Position numbers and translations under genes: made by a program
Notes under the pieces: model-generated
Databases searched by the model: none
What the model saw: only the letters and a program-made list of their open reading frames with translations
Told to the model about the DNA's origin: nothing
DNA from: Candidatus Odyssella thessalonicensis L13
Lineage (GTDB): Bacteria; Pseudomonadota; Alphaproteobacteria; Paracaedibacterales; Paracaedibacteraceae
Assembly: GCF_000190415.1 (NCBI RefSeq)
Contig: NZ_AEWF01000003.1
Location: forward strand, 124,001-188,000
Direction of reading: 5' to 3'
Length of the DNA stretch: 64,000 bases
Part shown: positions 44,323 through 54,111 of the stretch, one piece after another
Position numbering within the stretch: the stretch's first letter is position 1
Layout of the letters: every line of letters starts with the position of its first letter

Positions 44323-46063
44323 GCTCCTTGACCCTTCCAGGTCTTCAGAAAAACCTCAAAAGAAAAGCCTCGCCATTGGTATAGATCTGGGAACCACCCA
44401 TACGGTGGTTGCTTGCAGCAGAAATCAGCAAGCGCAAGTCTTAACCACCTCTACTGGCGCAAGATTGATTCCTTCAGTTGTGGCTTATACCGATCAAACG
44501 ATCCTGGTGGGGGCCGAAGCTCAACCTCACGCCCAGGCCATTACTTCGATCAAGCGTTTGATGGGAGCCGCAGAAATCTCCAGCTCTTTGGCTGCTAATT
44601 ATCCTATTGTGCCCAATGAGAAAGGAATAGTGTTAGAGGTGGGGAAGGTGGTTAAAACGCCCGTCGACATCTCCGCTGATATCTTAAAATTTGTCAAGAT
44701 AACAGCAGAAGAGACCTTAGGCGAGCCGATCTCTGAGGCCGTTATCACCGTACCTGCCTACTTTGATGAAGCGGCACGTCAACAGACCAAAGAAGCAGCC
44801 CAGTTGGCAGGCTTGAAAGTACTGCGGTTGATCAATGAGCCTACTGCTGCGGCACTGGCCTATGGCTTAGATCAGCAAGTCGAGGGTACTTATGCTGTCT
44901 ATGATTTAGGAGGAGGCACCTTTGATATCTCGATCATTCGTTTTACGAAAGGGGTGTTCCAAGTGGTGGCTACTGCGGGCGATATCAGCCTCGGGGGCGA
45001 TGATATTGATCAGCTGCTCGCTGAAAAGTTAGAAGTCTCATCTCTGGCAGCCCGCGATATAAAGGAATTTTTATCCGCGAACATAGCTTGGCCTGATCCC
45101 CATTTTAGCCAGGATGATTTAGCAGAGCTAATTGCCCCCCTTATTTCAAGGACTTTAAACATCTGTGCGATGGCTTTGGCTGATGCTCAAGTATCCATTT
45201 CCGATCTGGAAGGGGTAATTTTGGTTGGCGGCTCGACGCGTATGCCAGCAATAAGGCAGGCGGTGGAACAGTTCTTTGAGCAGCCGCCGCTAACGAATCT
45301 GAATCCTGATGAAGTGGTGGCCTTAGGGGCGGCTTTGCAAGCCGAAGCTTTGACTGTAGGATCAGATACATTACTGCTCGATGTGACACCGCTGTCTTTA
45401 GGTATTGAAACCATGGGGGAAATTGTTGAGAAAATTATTCATCGCAATACTCCCATTCCAGTAGCGATTGCTCAAGAATTTACCACGTATGAAGATGGTC
45501 AAGATGCCATGGTTATTCATGTGGTGCAAGGAGAGAGAGAATTTGTTAAGGATTGCCGTTCTCTCGCAACCTTTACGCTGAAAAATATTCCACCGCTGCC
45601 TGCTGGCATTGCTCGTATTCGCATTACATTTAATTTGGACGTGGATGGTCTATTGACTGTTAGCGCCCAAGAAATGACCACAGGTCTGCTGCAAAAAGTA
45701 GAAATCAATCCTTCTTATGGCTTAAAGGATGAAGACCTGATCACCATCTTAAGGGATAACTATGAGCATGGGACGCAAGATATTGAGGAGCGATTGCAGG
45801 TGGAAGCCATCTTAGAAGCGGAACAATTTTTAAATATGTTAAATACCGCTCTCAATAATGATGGTGACCTTTTAGAGAATGAGGAACGGATGGTTATTGA
45901 TGAAGCGGTTACTCATTTGCAGAAATCTTTGAAATCTAGAAGCAAAGATGATATAAAAGCTCAATTGAAAACCGTTGAAAACTTAACCCAGGATTTTGCT
46001 GAACGACGTGTTAATCGCAATTTAAGGCGAGCCTTATCAGGGCAACGGGTCGATGCACTATAA
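44312..46063 (+). CDS. hscA: Hsp70-family chaperone HscA
   Basis: A 583-residue Hsp70 dedicated to cluster transfer from IscU. Seen: [67 protein letters not shown], then a substrate domain [17 protein letters not shown]. Compared with E. coli HscA (616), the nucleotide domain is about 20 residues shorter in lobe IIB: 29 residues separate [13 protein letters not shown] from LAELIAPL, against about 50. Such short forms occur in Rickettsiales. The C-terminal lid is also trimmed. Confidence 0.95.
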   Translation: MFVELLDPSRSSEKPQKKSLAIGIDLGTTHTVVACSRNQQAQVLTTSTGARLIPSVVAYTDQTILVGAEAQPHAQAITSIKRLMGAAEISSSLAANYPIVPNEKGIVLEVGKVVKTPVDISADILKFVKITAEETLGEPISEAVITVPAYFDEAARQQTKEAAQLAGLKVLRLINEPTAAALAYGLDQQVEGTYAVYDLGGGTFDISIIRFTKGVFQVVATAGDISLGGDDIDQLLAEKLEVSSLAARDIKEFLSANIAWPDPHFSQDDLAELIAPLISRTLNICAMALADAQVSISDLEGVILVGGSTRMPAIRQAVEQFFEQPPLTNLNPDEVVALGAALQAEALTVGSDTLLLDVTPLSLGIETMGEIVEKIIHRNTPIPVAIAQEFTTYEDGQDAMVIHVVQGEREFVKDCRSLATFTLKNIPPLPAGIARIRITFNLDVDGLLTVSAQEMTTGLLQKVEINPSYGLKDEDLITILRDNYEHGTQDIEERLQVEAILEAEQFLNMLNTALNNDGDLLENEERMVIDEAVTHLQKSLKSRSKDDIKAQLKTVENLTQDFAERRVNRNLRRALSGQRVDAL

Positions 46064-46074
46064 GAGAGAGACGA

Positions 46075-46404
46075 ATGCCAAAAATAATTTTTATTGACCA
46101 AAATGATACCCGCAAAGAAGTGGACGCCCCTGTTGGCCTATCTGTTTTAGAGATTGCCCATCGCAATAACATCGACTTAGAAGGGGCTTGTGAGGGATCC
46201 TTGGCCTGTTCAACCTGCCATGTTATTGTCGACCCTGAATGGTATGATGTGCTGCAAGAAGCCAGCGAAGATGAAGAAGATATGCTTGATTTGGCCTTTG
46301 GATTAACGCATACATCCCGCTTAGGCTGCCAGATTATTATGAGCGAGGAACTGGATGGGTTGATCGTGCGTTTGCCAGCCGGCACTCGTAATATGTCTGT
46401 CTAG
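46075..46404 (+). CDS. fdx: ISC-type [2Fe-2S] ferredoxin
   Basis: A 109-residue adrenodoxin-type ferredoxin that gives electrons to IscS/IscU cluster assembly. Seen: cluster motif [15 protein letters not shown] (CxxxxxCxxC spacing) near 41-55 and the fourth Cys in [12 protein letters not shown] near 84, ending MSV. It follows hscA after 11 bases and closes the isc operon. Confidence 0.97.
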   Translation: MPKIIFIDQNDTRKEVDAPVGLSVLEIAHRNNIDLEGACEGSLACSTCHVIVDPEWYDVLQEASEDEEDMLDLAFGLTHTSRLGCQIIMSEELDGLIVRLPAGTRNMSV

Positions 46405-46422
46405 CCCTTTGCAGCTGTCCTG

Positions 46423-47349
46423 ATGCTCCCCCTCTGGTTACAAACCCATATCACCCAGATGACAGCTGCCTATTCCTCCACACAGCTTGCCCAAGCCTAT
46501 ACCAACCTTAGCAATCGCTATCGCTTATCCGCTGACAAGCGCGGCTTTAAGAGTCAAGCAGAAGCGGTTGCTTATGTCGCAGCACGTCTGCCAGCCACCT
46601 ATGCTTGCGTTCAGTCTTGCTTAAAAGAGCTTCCAGAAGAGTATGCACCTCAGATCATTCTAGATTTAGGAAGTGGACCCGGGACAGCTACTTTAGCATG
46701 CCTGGAGCGCTTTAAAGGCTCCCAATATTACCTGTTAGAAGAAGATGCCCATATGACTAATATTGGGCAACAATTAATCCCTCAGGGACTATGGCATCAA
46801 GAAGATATTTCATCCGCTTCTAAGTTCCCGTCAGCTGACTTGGTTTTATTGTCGTATGTCTTGAATGAGCTCCCTTCTTCTAAACGCTTAAAAATAATAG
46901 ATAAGATATGGAATGTAACAAACGATTATCTGCTCATTATTACGGCAGGGACCCCTCAAGGTTTTGAGCAATTACGCGAAGTACGGTCGTCTCTTATTGA
47001 CCAAGGGGCAAGCATTATTGCCCCTTGTCCTCATAGCTTAAGCTGTCCGCTCCAGGGCCAAGATTGGTGCCATTTCAGGACCCGCTTGCCTCGGTCTTCC
47101 TTACACCGAAGCGTGAAAGGTGCAGAATTAAATTATGAGGATGAAAAGTTCAGTTATCTGTTAGCGAGCAAGCATCCTAATTCTCAAATCTATCAGCGCG
47201 TGCTTAAACAGCCACAGCATCGTTCAAGCCACGGTATCATTGATCTGTGCACCCCTCAAGGAACAGTGGTTAACGAATCCTATAGCAAATCTAAATCCGA
47301 GAAATATGCTCTCTTAAGAAAGAGCACTTGGGGCGATAAGATTCTCTAA
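46423..47349 (+). CDS. Rsm22-family small-subunit rRNA methyltransferase-like protein
   Basis: A 308-residue SAM-type protein of the Rsm22/METTL17 family, associated with the small ribosomal subunit in mitochondria. Seen: SAM motif IILDLGSGPGTATLACLE near 86-103, DLVLLSYVLNELPSSKR, and four cysteines C202, C208, C216 and C276 in CPHSLSCPLQGQDWCHF and DLCTPQG, which match the [4Fe-4S] ligands known in METTL17. Placing it 18 bases after the fdx gene makes an Fe-S dependent client of the isc operon plausible. Its rRNA target in bacteria is unknown. Confidence 0.85.
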   Translation: MLPLWLQTHITQMTAAYSSTQLAQAYTNLSNRYRLSADKRGFKSQAEAVAYVAARLPATYACVQSCLKELPEEYAPQIILDLGSGPGTATLACLERFKGSQYYLLEEDAHMTNIGQQLIPQGLWHQEDISSASKFPSADLVLLSYVLNELPSSKRLKIIDKIWNVTNDYLLIITAGTPQGFEQLREVRSSLIDQGASIIAPCPHSLSCPLQGQDWCHFRTRLPRSSLHRSVKGAELNYEDEKFSYLLASKHPNSQIYQRVLKQPQHRSSHGIIDLCTPQGTVVNESYSKSKSEKYALLRKSTWGDKIL

Positions 47350-47477
47350 TTTATAAAAGCTTACTGGGGTCCGTATAATTAAAGTTAGCTCAGATGTGAA
47401 AACGTCCCTTCCTTAGTCTGTTTTAAGGGGCAGGGGAGTAAGAAATTGATTTTGTGGCTATAGCGCCGATAATAATA

Positions 47478-47510
47478 GAAATCCTTGTAAAGCCTCTTTA
47501 CAAGGATTTC
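47478..47510. terminator. Perfect hairpin between convergent genes (bidirectional terminator-like)
   Basis: GAAATCCTTGTAAA (47478-47491) pairs perfectly with TTTACAAGGATTTC (47497-47510), loop GCCTC; 14 bp. The rightward end runs into TCTCTAAG and the leftward into TATTATTATC, so poly-U is weak on both sides. It separates the isc operon from the leftward barrel gene. Confidence 0.45.
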
Positions 47511-47579
47511 TCTCTAAGCAGGATCTCAGTAAGCCCTTTCCTTTATTCTCAAGATTAAGAAGTGTCGCTAAACCCCTTC

Positions 47580-48227
47580 TTAAAATTCGTATTTAAAGCC
47601 TAGGCTGATGGCGGGATAAGTTGAGAACCATTTTTTATCGTTAAGCAGCTCTTCAGACGCACGTTTAGTAGCGCTAACAGCACCGGGATCATCTTTTAAA
47701 AGACCTGTCATCCTTACCTTAGCACTCACTTTTCCCATAAAATAGATCCCGGCATCCATGGTAAAGGTCCACTTGCTACCGCCCAAATTGCGAATATCCA
47801 CGCCTGTCCCAATATAATATTTTAATGGATTCTTATAGCGATACTTTGATGTGACAACGCCCAGTAATCTTTTTATCTGATCAGGGTGATTACTAAAATC
47901 TTGGCTAAGATTAATTTTAGTTGCATTATAGCCAGCACCGAGGCTCAGACGCCACCACTTGGTGTAAAAATACCAGTCAGCATAAGCATTAACCGTCAGG
48001 GGACGGAAACGGACATTATGGTATTTTACATTGTCATAACTGAGTGTCTTTTTAAAGTGGTCCCACCAGGTGCCTTGCAGTCTTAAGGCAAAGGTTTCAT
48101 TAAATTGGTAACCGATTTCGCCAGCGAGTCCCAGTGTACTGATTCTTGCTGCAACATTCCAATTCCCAGCGTGGGCAAGTTGGCAACAAAGCATAGAAGT
48201 TGCCATTACAATAATCTTATTATTCAT
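47580..48227 (-). CDS. Outer-membrane beta-barrel protein, family unknown
   Basis: About 215 residues. Start at 48227 gives a signal peptide MNNKIIVMATSMLCCQLAHA; an alternative ATG at 48239 adds four residues. The mature chain has alternating patterns of barrel strands: ARISTLGLAGEIGYQFN, FALRLQGTWW, NAYADWYFYTKWWRLSLGAG, IGTGVDIRN and the C-terminal ISLGFKYEF with terminal phenylalanine. Size suits an 8-strand OmpA/OmpW-like barrel. Monocistronic; function unknown. Confidence 0.7.
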   Translation of the reverse strand: MNNKIIVMATSMLCCQLAHAGNWNVAARISTLGLAGEIGYQFNETFALRLQGTWWDHFKKTLSYDNVKYHNVRFRPLTVNAYADWYFYTKWWRLSLGAGYNATKINLSQDFSNHPDQIKRLLGVVTSKYRYKNPLKYYIGTGVDIRNLGGSKWTFTMDAGIYFMGKVSAKVRMTGLLKDDPGAVSATKRASEELLNDKKWFSTYPAISLGFKYEF

Positions 48228-48391
48228 TAGAAGCACCATTAAGTTAAACTATAGATTGTTTATAGGATATTTTTAACAATTTATCTACAAAAACTAAGCT
48301 TTTTGCATGTCAAAATTGATAATTTTAAGGATAGGTATCGGATATCTTTAAAAGGATAGATCTTAAAGTGCAGCGAGAATAAATAAAAAAA

Positions 48392-48410
48392 GCTCGGGTA
48401 AAACCCGAGC
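48392..48410 (-). terminator. Rho-independent terminator of the porin gene
   Basis: On the minus strand GCTCGGG-TTTTA-CCCGAGC followed by TTTTTTTATTT. Stem 7 bp, perfect. It begins 26 bases after the porin stop. Confidence 0.9.
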
Positions 48411-48435
48411 CTTCATATCATAATCAGGTTCTAAA

Positions 48436-49755
48436 TTAGAAGCTGATTTTTGTACCCATAATAAATACAGCACCCTTGTTCTTGGCATTGGCTACTGTGT
48501 TCATGTTGGCTTTGCCATCAAACTTATTGGTAAAGTCTTGAGCCAAGTTTTGTGCTGCAGCATTTGATTTGGTTTGAACATAGTCAACTTCACCAAAGAA
48601 CTTCAGACCAGCAACTGGAACAACATCACCTGTCAAGCTCCAAACATCTGTTTTAGCTTTACGGGTAGCTTCTGTTTTTCTTTCCATGTGTTGATAAGAA
48701 GCAGCAAACTTGTAAGCACCCATGGTGTAACCTGCACCAACGTTCCAAGCTTCACCGGAATCACCTGTATGGAGATTACCTGTTGTCGCTGTGTTAGCTC
48801 CACTGGAAATTGTTGCTTGGCGACGGAACAAACGAGAATGTCCGTTATCTAACCAACCACCACCGACTTGTACCAAGTGACCATTAGCCATACGGTAGCC
48901 AACGATTGCACCCAACTGATAAGCGGATGTATTGCGAAGTCTTAGCTTATAGTTACCAGACAGAGCTGCGTTATACTTCACTGTGCTGCTGTTTGTAGCA
49001 GAAATATAGGACTGATCAGTGATATAAGCACCATTCAAGTTAATACCCCAGTTACCAATTTCTTTCTTGAAGGAAAGACCAAAGGCCCAGCTATTAACAC
49101 CATACACATCCATATTGGAAGGTAGAGCTGGTAAGAAGTTGCGTACACCAGGAACGTTGCCATTACCTTGGATGGAGTTGTTATCTAATTTGGCATCACC
49201 AAGATGAGATGTCTGAGGTGTGTAAGCTACACCAAAACGGAAGTCCCAAAGCTCAGGTGTATAGTAAACCAACTTGGTTGCATAACCGGTATCACCGATG
49301 ACGTCGTTTCCGCGTAGGGAGAAAGCTGAGATATTGAAGACGTTTTTATATGCACCATCAAATGTGCCTGTACCGCCAACGATCGCGCCGGCATCTTCAA
49401 TCATTGTGTCTTCTGGACCAACAACGTTACCAAACTGGAATGTACCAGCTTTTGTATTGAATTCGACGTAGTTTTGAGCAACTGTCGGATTTGCATTTGA
49501 GAATGCTTGGAAGTTGATTTTGTATTTATATTCAATTCCAGATGCGGTCCGACCAGCAACTAGAAAGAAAAGATCAGAAATGTCATTTGAAAAATGATGC
49601 GCACGTGCTTTACCGTTATTTTTTACCTTTTGGCTAACAGCATATGCGTTCATAATTGTGTTACCGCTAATCTGCAGTGTTGGTGCAACAGCTTCAGCCA
49701 TAGCTGAGGTGCTAAGTGCAGAAGCGGCAATGGCGCTAAGAACTAGCTTCTTCAT
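48436..49755 (-). CDS. General porin, outer-membrane beta-barrel
   Basis: A 439-residue trimeric-type porin. Seen: signal peptide ending in SAMA at 20, many amphipathic strands such as IEYKYKINFQAF, NYVEFNTKAGTFQFGNVV, TKLVYYTPELWDFRFGVAYT, AYKFAASYQHMER and a last strand VFIMGTKISF ending in Phe. The plan resembles the porins of Rickettsiales and Holosporales, often an abundant surface antigen. RBS GGAGGG at 49762-49767 precedes ATG. A -10-like TATACT is at 49809-49804. It is followed by a strong terminator, so it is monocistronic and probably highly expressed. Confidence 0.88.
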   Translation of the reverse strand: MKKLVLSAIAASALSTSAMAEAVAPTLQISGNTIMNAYAVSQKVKNNGKARAHHFSNDISDLFFLVAGRTASGIEYKYKINFQAFSNANPTVAQNYVEFNTKAGTFQFGNVVGPEDTMIEDAGAIVGGTGTFDGAYKNVFNISAFSLRGNDVIGDTGYATKLVYYTPELWDFRFGVAYTPQTSHLGDAKLDNNSIQGNGNVPGVRNFLPALPSNMDVYGVNSWAFGLSFKKEIGNWGINLNGAYITDQSYISATNSSTVKYNAALSGNYKLRLRNTSAYQLGAIVGYRMANGHLVQVGGGWLDNGHSRLFRRQATISSGANTATTGNLHTGDSGEAWNVGAGYTMGAYKFAASYQHMERKTEATRKAKTDVWSLTGDVVPVAGLKFFGEVDYVQTKSNAAAQNLAQDFTNKFDGKANMNTVANAKNKGAVFIMGTKISF

Positions 49756-49803
49756 AAAATACCCTCCGAATTAACAATTTAGAACCCTCTCCAGGGCTCA
49801 ACT

Positions 49804-49809
49804 AGTATA
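49804..49809 (-). promoter_or_regulatory. Candidate -10 box of the porin promoter
   Basis: TATACT on the minus strand about 50 bases upstream of the porin start, differing from TATAAT by one base. The -35 region is not clear. Confidence 0.35.
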
Positions 49810-49945
49810 ATAACACCGCAAAAAAACCTTAAAAGCAAACAATAAGAACACATTTTCCAACGTATTCTCACTAATGTTGTTTTAAAATCACACTGAAGTT
49901 TTACTAAATTTTGCTTAAAGATAAAGTAAAATATAGGCTAAATAT

Positions 49946-50269
49946 CTATTTCTTAGAAGAATTTAGGACACAATTGCGGACAGCAATATCGGGATCCAAC
50001 AGTCCCTTTTTAATTTTTATCTCATTAGTTAGAGTACTCACAAATTGATCTTGGCTCTCTGTTTGATGCAGGGATCGGTTATGATTATTAATGAGAATTC
50101 GCAGCATATACATAAAGTTATTCTTAACCTCTGCCCCCTCTAGTGCCATAATCTGCACAGGGACAAACGGTTTCTTAGTCTCTGTTGAGGGTAATGGAGG
50201 AGTCAGGGCCGCTTTAGGCTGTGAAAAGAGTTCGATTTGCTCAAAGGATTGTACAGCTTTTTTAGACAT
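49946..50269 (-). CDS. Small protein of unknown function
   Basis: A 107-residue soluble protein that begins MSKKAVQSFEQIELFSQP, then a proline-rich linker and a C-terminal half KNNFMYMLRILINNHNRSL that could be helical; no signal peptide. It lies beside tRNA-Leu. No family recognised. It may be translated (codon use like neighbours, clean frame on the minus strand against few shadows). Confidence 0.5.
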   Translation of the reverse strand: MSKKAVQSFEQIELFSQPKAALTPPLPSTETKKPFVPVQIMALEGAEVKNNFMYMLRILINNHNRSLHQTESQDQFVSTLTNEIKIKKGLLDPDIAVRNCVLNSSKK

Positions 50270-50286
50270 AGGTTATATAATTTTGG

Positions 50287-50372
50287 TGGTGCCTGCTGCC
50301 AGACTCGAACTGGCACGCCCAGAAGGCGACAGATTTTAAGTCTGTTGTGTCTACCGATTCCACCAAGCAGGC
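50287..50372 (-). tRNA. tRNA-Leu (anticodon TAA)
   Basis: On the minus strand the acceptor GCCTGCT (50372-50366) pairs with AGCAGGC, then A and CCA (50289-50287). The anticodon arm ACAGA-CTTAAAA-TCTGT places TAA in the loop. A long variable arm CGCCTTCTGGGCG identifies a class II tRNA, as for leucine. A second CCA follows directly at 50286-50284. Confidence 0.96.
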
Positions 50373-50488
50373 TTATTGTAGAGAATAAACAAAACTTTTA
50401 AGATGTGCAAGAATTTCTTGCAGACTTAGGGGAATATTTACTAAAAAAATGATATAATAAAAATATCCTTACAAAAATTAAGGTCCCT

Positions 50489-51376
50489 GTGGTGACAAAT
50501 AAATTTGATAAAATATCGATTCAGAAGTGTATCCTCTTTCATCATCTGGTAAAAGAAGGCTCACCTGCAGTCGTCGCAAGAAAGTTAAAACTTCCATCTT
50601 TTAAAGTGCATAACGATTTAAACTCGGTAGAAAAGTCTATTGGCGAACCTTTAATCTATCGCAATCAAAATCGACTGTCTTTAACAGAGATTGGACAAAA
50701 TTTTGCAGAGTTCTGCCGGATTGTGGTGGAAAACTTAAGCCTGGTAGAACCTTCACAGCAATTACCCGAAGAATTAACGATTGCGACAACCCAAGGCGTA
50801 GCCGACATTGAGCTGCCTGGCATACTGATGGATTTCTATAAAGAGTTTCCGGATATACGGGTGGAAGTGATGTCAGGCAATGAGTATATAGACTTTACGG
50901 ATCCAAGCGTGGACGTGGTTATCGGCCCTCATCTGACCAACCGCAGCGATTTAAGCCAGACTCTTCTTTATACAGATCCTATGCAATTTTTTAGCTCACC
51001 CGAGTACATTGAACGGTATGGGGCTCCCAAAACCATTTACGAGTTAAGAAATCATCGTCTGTTAATGTATAAAGGCTTAAAATTTCACCCGAAAGAAGTC
51101 TTTGATACGATTGAACCTTTTGTAAGCTCAAACAGCGTTCGCAATCTTTATGCTTTAGCTTTAAAGGGTGTGGGGATCTGTATCCTACCGCGCAGTCGCT
51201 TGCCAATAGAGGATTTAGAAAAGGGTCGGATGATCAATATTATCGAGAATTTTACCAGTTATGAGATCAAGACCAGTTTTATTCATCGGCGCTTTTCTAC
51301 CAAGAGGGCATTGACCGATCGATTGTTTGAAGTTGCAAAGAATTATTTGGAGCGAGAATTTAATGGCAAGCCATAA
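50489..51376 (+). CDS. LysR-family transcriptional regulator
   Basis: A 295-residue LysR regulator. Seen: N-terminal winged HTH with FHHLVKEGSPAVVARKLKL, VHNDLNSVEKSIGEPLIYR and LSLTEIGQNFAE, then a periplasmic-binding-like effector domain: LTIATTQGVADIELPGILMDF, and a conserved LPRSRL motif. Start is GTG at 50489 with AAGG upstream. It converges with the importer genes, so it does not show the classical divergent control layout; target unknown. Confidence 0.9.
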   Translation: MVTNKFDKISIQKCILFHHLVKEGSPAVVARKLKLPSFKVHNDLNSVEKSIGEPLIYRNQNRLSLTEIGQNFAEFCRIVVENLSLVEPSQQLPEELTIATTQGVADIELPGILMDFYKEFPDIRVEVMSGNEYIDFTDPSVDVVIGPHLTNRSDLSQTLLYTDPMQFFSSPEYIERYGAPKTIYELRNHRLLMYKGLKFHPKEVFDTIEPFVSSNSVRNLYALALKGVGICILPRSRLPIEDLEKGRMINIIENFTSYEIKTSFIHRRFSTKRALTDRLFEVAKNYLEREFNGKP

Positions 51377-51452
51377 ACTCTCCCCCACACTATTCTTTAC
51401 CTCTCTGCGTTAAAGCCCTCTTGTAAACTGACTCGCTTGCCTGAGAACCAAG

Positions 51453-52235
51453 TTAGCACAGCACCATTCTATCGCTATCAATATTATCGGAAAATAGTTG
51501 CATAATCTTTTCCAGCGTTAATTCTTTGCGCGCTTCGCCTTTAATATCATAAATTATGCCTCCAGCATGCATCATGATCGTTCTATTCCCAAAGTTTAAG
51601 GCTTGCTGCAGACTATGGGTAACCATAAGTGCCGTTAATTTCTTCTCGGTGATTAATTGCTGCGTTAAATCCATAATAAAAGCTGCTGTTTTAGGATCAA
51701 GCGCAGAAGTATGTTCATCCAGAAGTAAAATTTTGAGGGGACTTAGGGTTGCCATAAGCAAACTTATTGCCTGACGTTGCCCTCCCGATAGGGCAGACAT
51801 CGAGGTATCTAAACGCTCTTCAAGGCCTAAATTTAAACCTTGTAACATTGCTCTATAAGTTAATTTGTCCTGCACGTTAAGCGCTCGTCGCAATCCTCGG
51901 GATGATCCTCTATAGGCAGCCAGGGCTAAGTTTTCTGCAATGGTTAACTCACCACAGGAACCTGCTAAAGGATCCTGAAAAACGCGGGCAACCACAGCAG
52001 CACGGCTTTGGGCAGGCAGCAAAGTGACATCCTGGTCATCAATAAATATTGAGCCCGAATCAGGAATGTATTCTCCAGAAATTGTATTTAACAGCGTAGA
52101 TTTACCAGCGCCATTGCTACCGATAACCGTAATAAAATCTCCCTCATTAATCTGTAACCCTAAATCAACCAACGCCTTTTTCTCTCGTACCGTTTGGGGT
52201 GCAAAAGTTAAATTAATATCGTTCATGACAATCAT
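51453..52235 (-). CDS. ABC transporter ATPase, TrpZ-like (COG1101)
   Basis: A 260-residue ATPase of the same importer as the genes upstream. Seen: Walker A IGSNGAGKSTLLN, Q-loop VFQDPLAG, signature SALSGGQRQAISL, Walker B ILLLDEHTSALD, H-loop MVTHSLQQAL. COG1101-type importers (TrpXYZ/YvrO families) have a permease, one ATPase and a TrpX-like receptor. It overlaps the permease gene by 4 bases. Confidence 0.88.
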   Translation of the reverse strand: MIVMNDINLTFAPQTVREKKALVDLGLQINEGDFITVIGSNGAGKSTLLNTISGEYIPDSGSIFIDDQDVTLLPAQSRAAVVARVFQDPLAGSCGELTIAENLALAAYRGSSRGLRRALNVQDKLTYRAMLQGLNLGLEERLDTSMSALSGGQRQAISLLMATLSPLKILLLDEHTSALDPKTAAFIMDLTQQLITEKKLTALMVTHSLQQALNFGNRTIMMHAGGIIYDIKGEARKELTLEKIMQLFSDNIDSDRMVLC

Positions 52236-53119
52236 TTTTGGGTCCCCTTTCTGAGAGTAGGTAAAATCATGGCGCCGGCCAGAATGACCGCTGTAATTAA
52301 GTTCAGATCCGTTGGTTCTAAGCCGATATCTCCCACATTCAAAGCCACAGCAAATAACAACTGATTAACGATAGCTCCGACCAGACAGGCAAATAATTGC
52401 AAAAATAGACGGTGCGAACTCAACAAAGTCTCGCCTAAAATTAAGCCAGTCAACCCCACAACAATAATACCAACGTTGATGTTAACATCTGCAAAACTAT
52501 TCTCTTGAGCAAAAATAGAACCGGCTAAAGCTATCAAAGCATTAGAAAGGGCCAAACCCACTTGAATCATACGCCCATCTGCGATGCCATTTGCTCGTGC
52601 CATACGGGCATTATTACCGGTCGCGCGTAATGCTAAACCATAATGACTCGACAGAAAAAGGTAGAGAAGTATACTAATACCGCTCACCAATAAGACTAAA
52701 AGCGCAATCAGAGCATAAGATCCACCTAGAAAAGCAAAGGTAGGCTTTAACTTACTAATTAAGGTTTCTTGGCCTAAAATGCTAAGATTGGATTGGCCAT
52801 GCATAACCCTAATATTGACTGAGTACAAAGCAGTCATGGTTATAATGCTCGCGATTAAATCTATAATTTTGAAACGGATCGACAACGTCGCTGTAACCCA
52901 GCCAGCCAAAGCGCCAGCCGCCAGGGCCGCTAAAGTGGCAAGAAATGGATCAATCTCAAGAGAGATTAGAGAAACCGTGACCGCAGCTCCCAAAGGAAAA
53001 CTGCCCCCAACAGTTAAATCAGAAAATTTTAAAACTCGAAAAGACAAAAATATGCCGATCGCTACTAAGCTGTAAATAAGGCCAAGCTCAATGGCTCCGG
53101 TGAACTGTATAATATTCAT
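52232..53119 (-). CDS. ABC transporter permease, TrpY-like (COG4120)
   Basis: A 295-residue membrane subunit with about 8-9 helices: AIELGLIYSLVAIGIFLSFRVL, DLTVGGSFPLGAAV, ALRATGNNARMARANGI (the LivH-type EAA-like loop near 180-196) and VNQLLFAVALNVG. It forms the channel of a TrpXYZ-type importer with the ATPase and receptors. Overlaps both neighbours by 4 bases. Confidence 0.88.
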   Translation of the reverse strand: MNIIQFTGAIELGLIYSLVAIGIFLSFRVLKFSDLTVGGSFPLGAAVTVSLISLEIDPFLATLAALAAGALAGWVTATLSIRFKIIDLIASIITMTALYSVNIRVMHGQSNLSILGQETLISKLKPTFAFLGGSYALIALLVLLVSGISILLYLFLSSHYGLALRATGNNARMARANGIADGRMIQVGLALSNALIALAGSIFAQENSFADVNINVGIIVVGLTGLILGETLLSSHRLFLQLFACLVGAIVNQLLFAVALNVGDIGLEPTDLNLITAVILAGAMILPTLRKGTQK

Positions 53120-54036
53120 TGAATTTCCTTTCCATTGGGCATGGGGTCAGTAGGGACACCAAGAGATTTCATTTTCTCAGGATTAATAGTAAGAGAGACC
53201 GAATCAGGATAAGTGACCGAGGTCGCATCAAAGATCGGGCCGGCAACTAATATTTTGTTAACCATATGCGCTGCTTGAATACCAATCCTATATTGATCAG
53301 GTCCTAAAACGGCAAGAGCACCACTTTTAATGAGATCAACGTCGCTGGCAAAAACAGGAATCTTAGCCTTATCAGCTACTCTTATCACGCAAGGAAAAGC
53401 CGCTAAAGCTGTATTATCGTTGTTAATAAAAAGGGCATCGACCGCCCCGACCAGTTTTTGGGTCGCCATGGCCACGTCAGCCGTCTTGACCGCTATTGCA
53501 CACTGTAAATCAATCCCCTTTTCTTGGCAGGCTTGACGGGTTAAGGATAACAGCTTCTCCGAGTTAGCCTCACTTGGATTATAGATAATGCCTAATCTTT
53601 TAAGGCGAGGAAGAATTTCCTTTATAGCCGCAATTTGGCGTTCTACGTCAACAAAGTTAGAAACACCACAAGCTTTTCCTAGGAGCCCGGCTGAACGAGG
53701 ATCAGTAACTGAAGCAAAAATGACAGGAATGGTAGCTTGTTGGCAAATTCTTACGGCAACTTGAGTCGGCATGGTGCCTAAAGTGACGATGGCTGCTACT
53801 TTTCGGCCGACAAATTTTTGCGTTAATTGGACTGCTGTCGCCATATCTCCCTGGGCAGAATACCAAGAGACTTTATAATCGGGGGCAAGTTTCTGAAGAG
53901 TCTCTATAAGCCCCTGCCGGGTGGCATCCAGGGCGGGGTGTTCAATAACTTGAATAATGCCAATCGTTTTGGCATACCCACTGGTAAAACTAAAAATTAT
54001 GATAGCGGTGATGTATTTAATAAACGCGGATAGCAT
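53116..54036 (-). CDS. ABC transporter substrate-binding protein, TrpX-like (first copy in operon order: second)
   Basis: A 306-residue periplasmic receptor (COG2984, TrpX family). Signal peptide ends near FTSGYA (residue 22). Seen: IGIIQVIEHPALDATRQGLIETL and LGIIYNPSEANSEKLLSL, two hallmarks, plus DALFINNDNTALAAFPCVI. Related to the next gene but only moderately similar. Receptors of this family bind tryptophan or other small ligands; the ligand is unknown. Confidence 0.88.
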   Translation of the reverse strand: MLSAFIKYITAIIIFSFTSGYAKTIGIIQVIEHPALDATRQGLIETLQKLAPDYKVSWYSAQGDMATAVQLTQKFVGRKVAAIVTLGTMPTQVAVRICQQATIPVIFASVTDPRSAGLLGKACGVSNFVDVERQIAAIKEILPRLKRLGIIYNPSEANSEKLLSLTRQACQEKGIDLQCAIAVKTADVAMATQKLVGAVDALFINNDNTALAAFPCVIRVADKAKIPVFASDVDLIKSGALAVLGPDQYRIGIQAAHMVNKILVAGPIFDATSVTYPDSVSLTINPEKMKSLGVPTDPMPNGKEIQ

Positions 54037-54111
54037 AATGATTCTCTCAACAAAGTAGTGTAAATAATATTACGTCTCATTTTTTGATAGGGGCGATGAT
54101 GGCAATGCATA

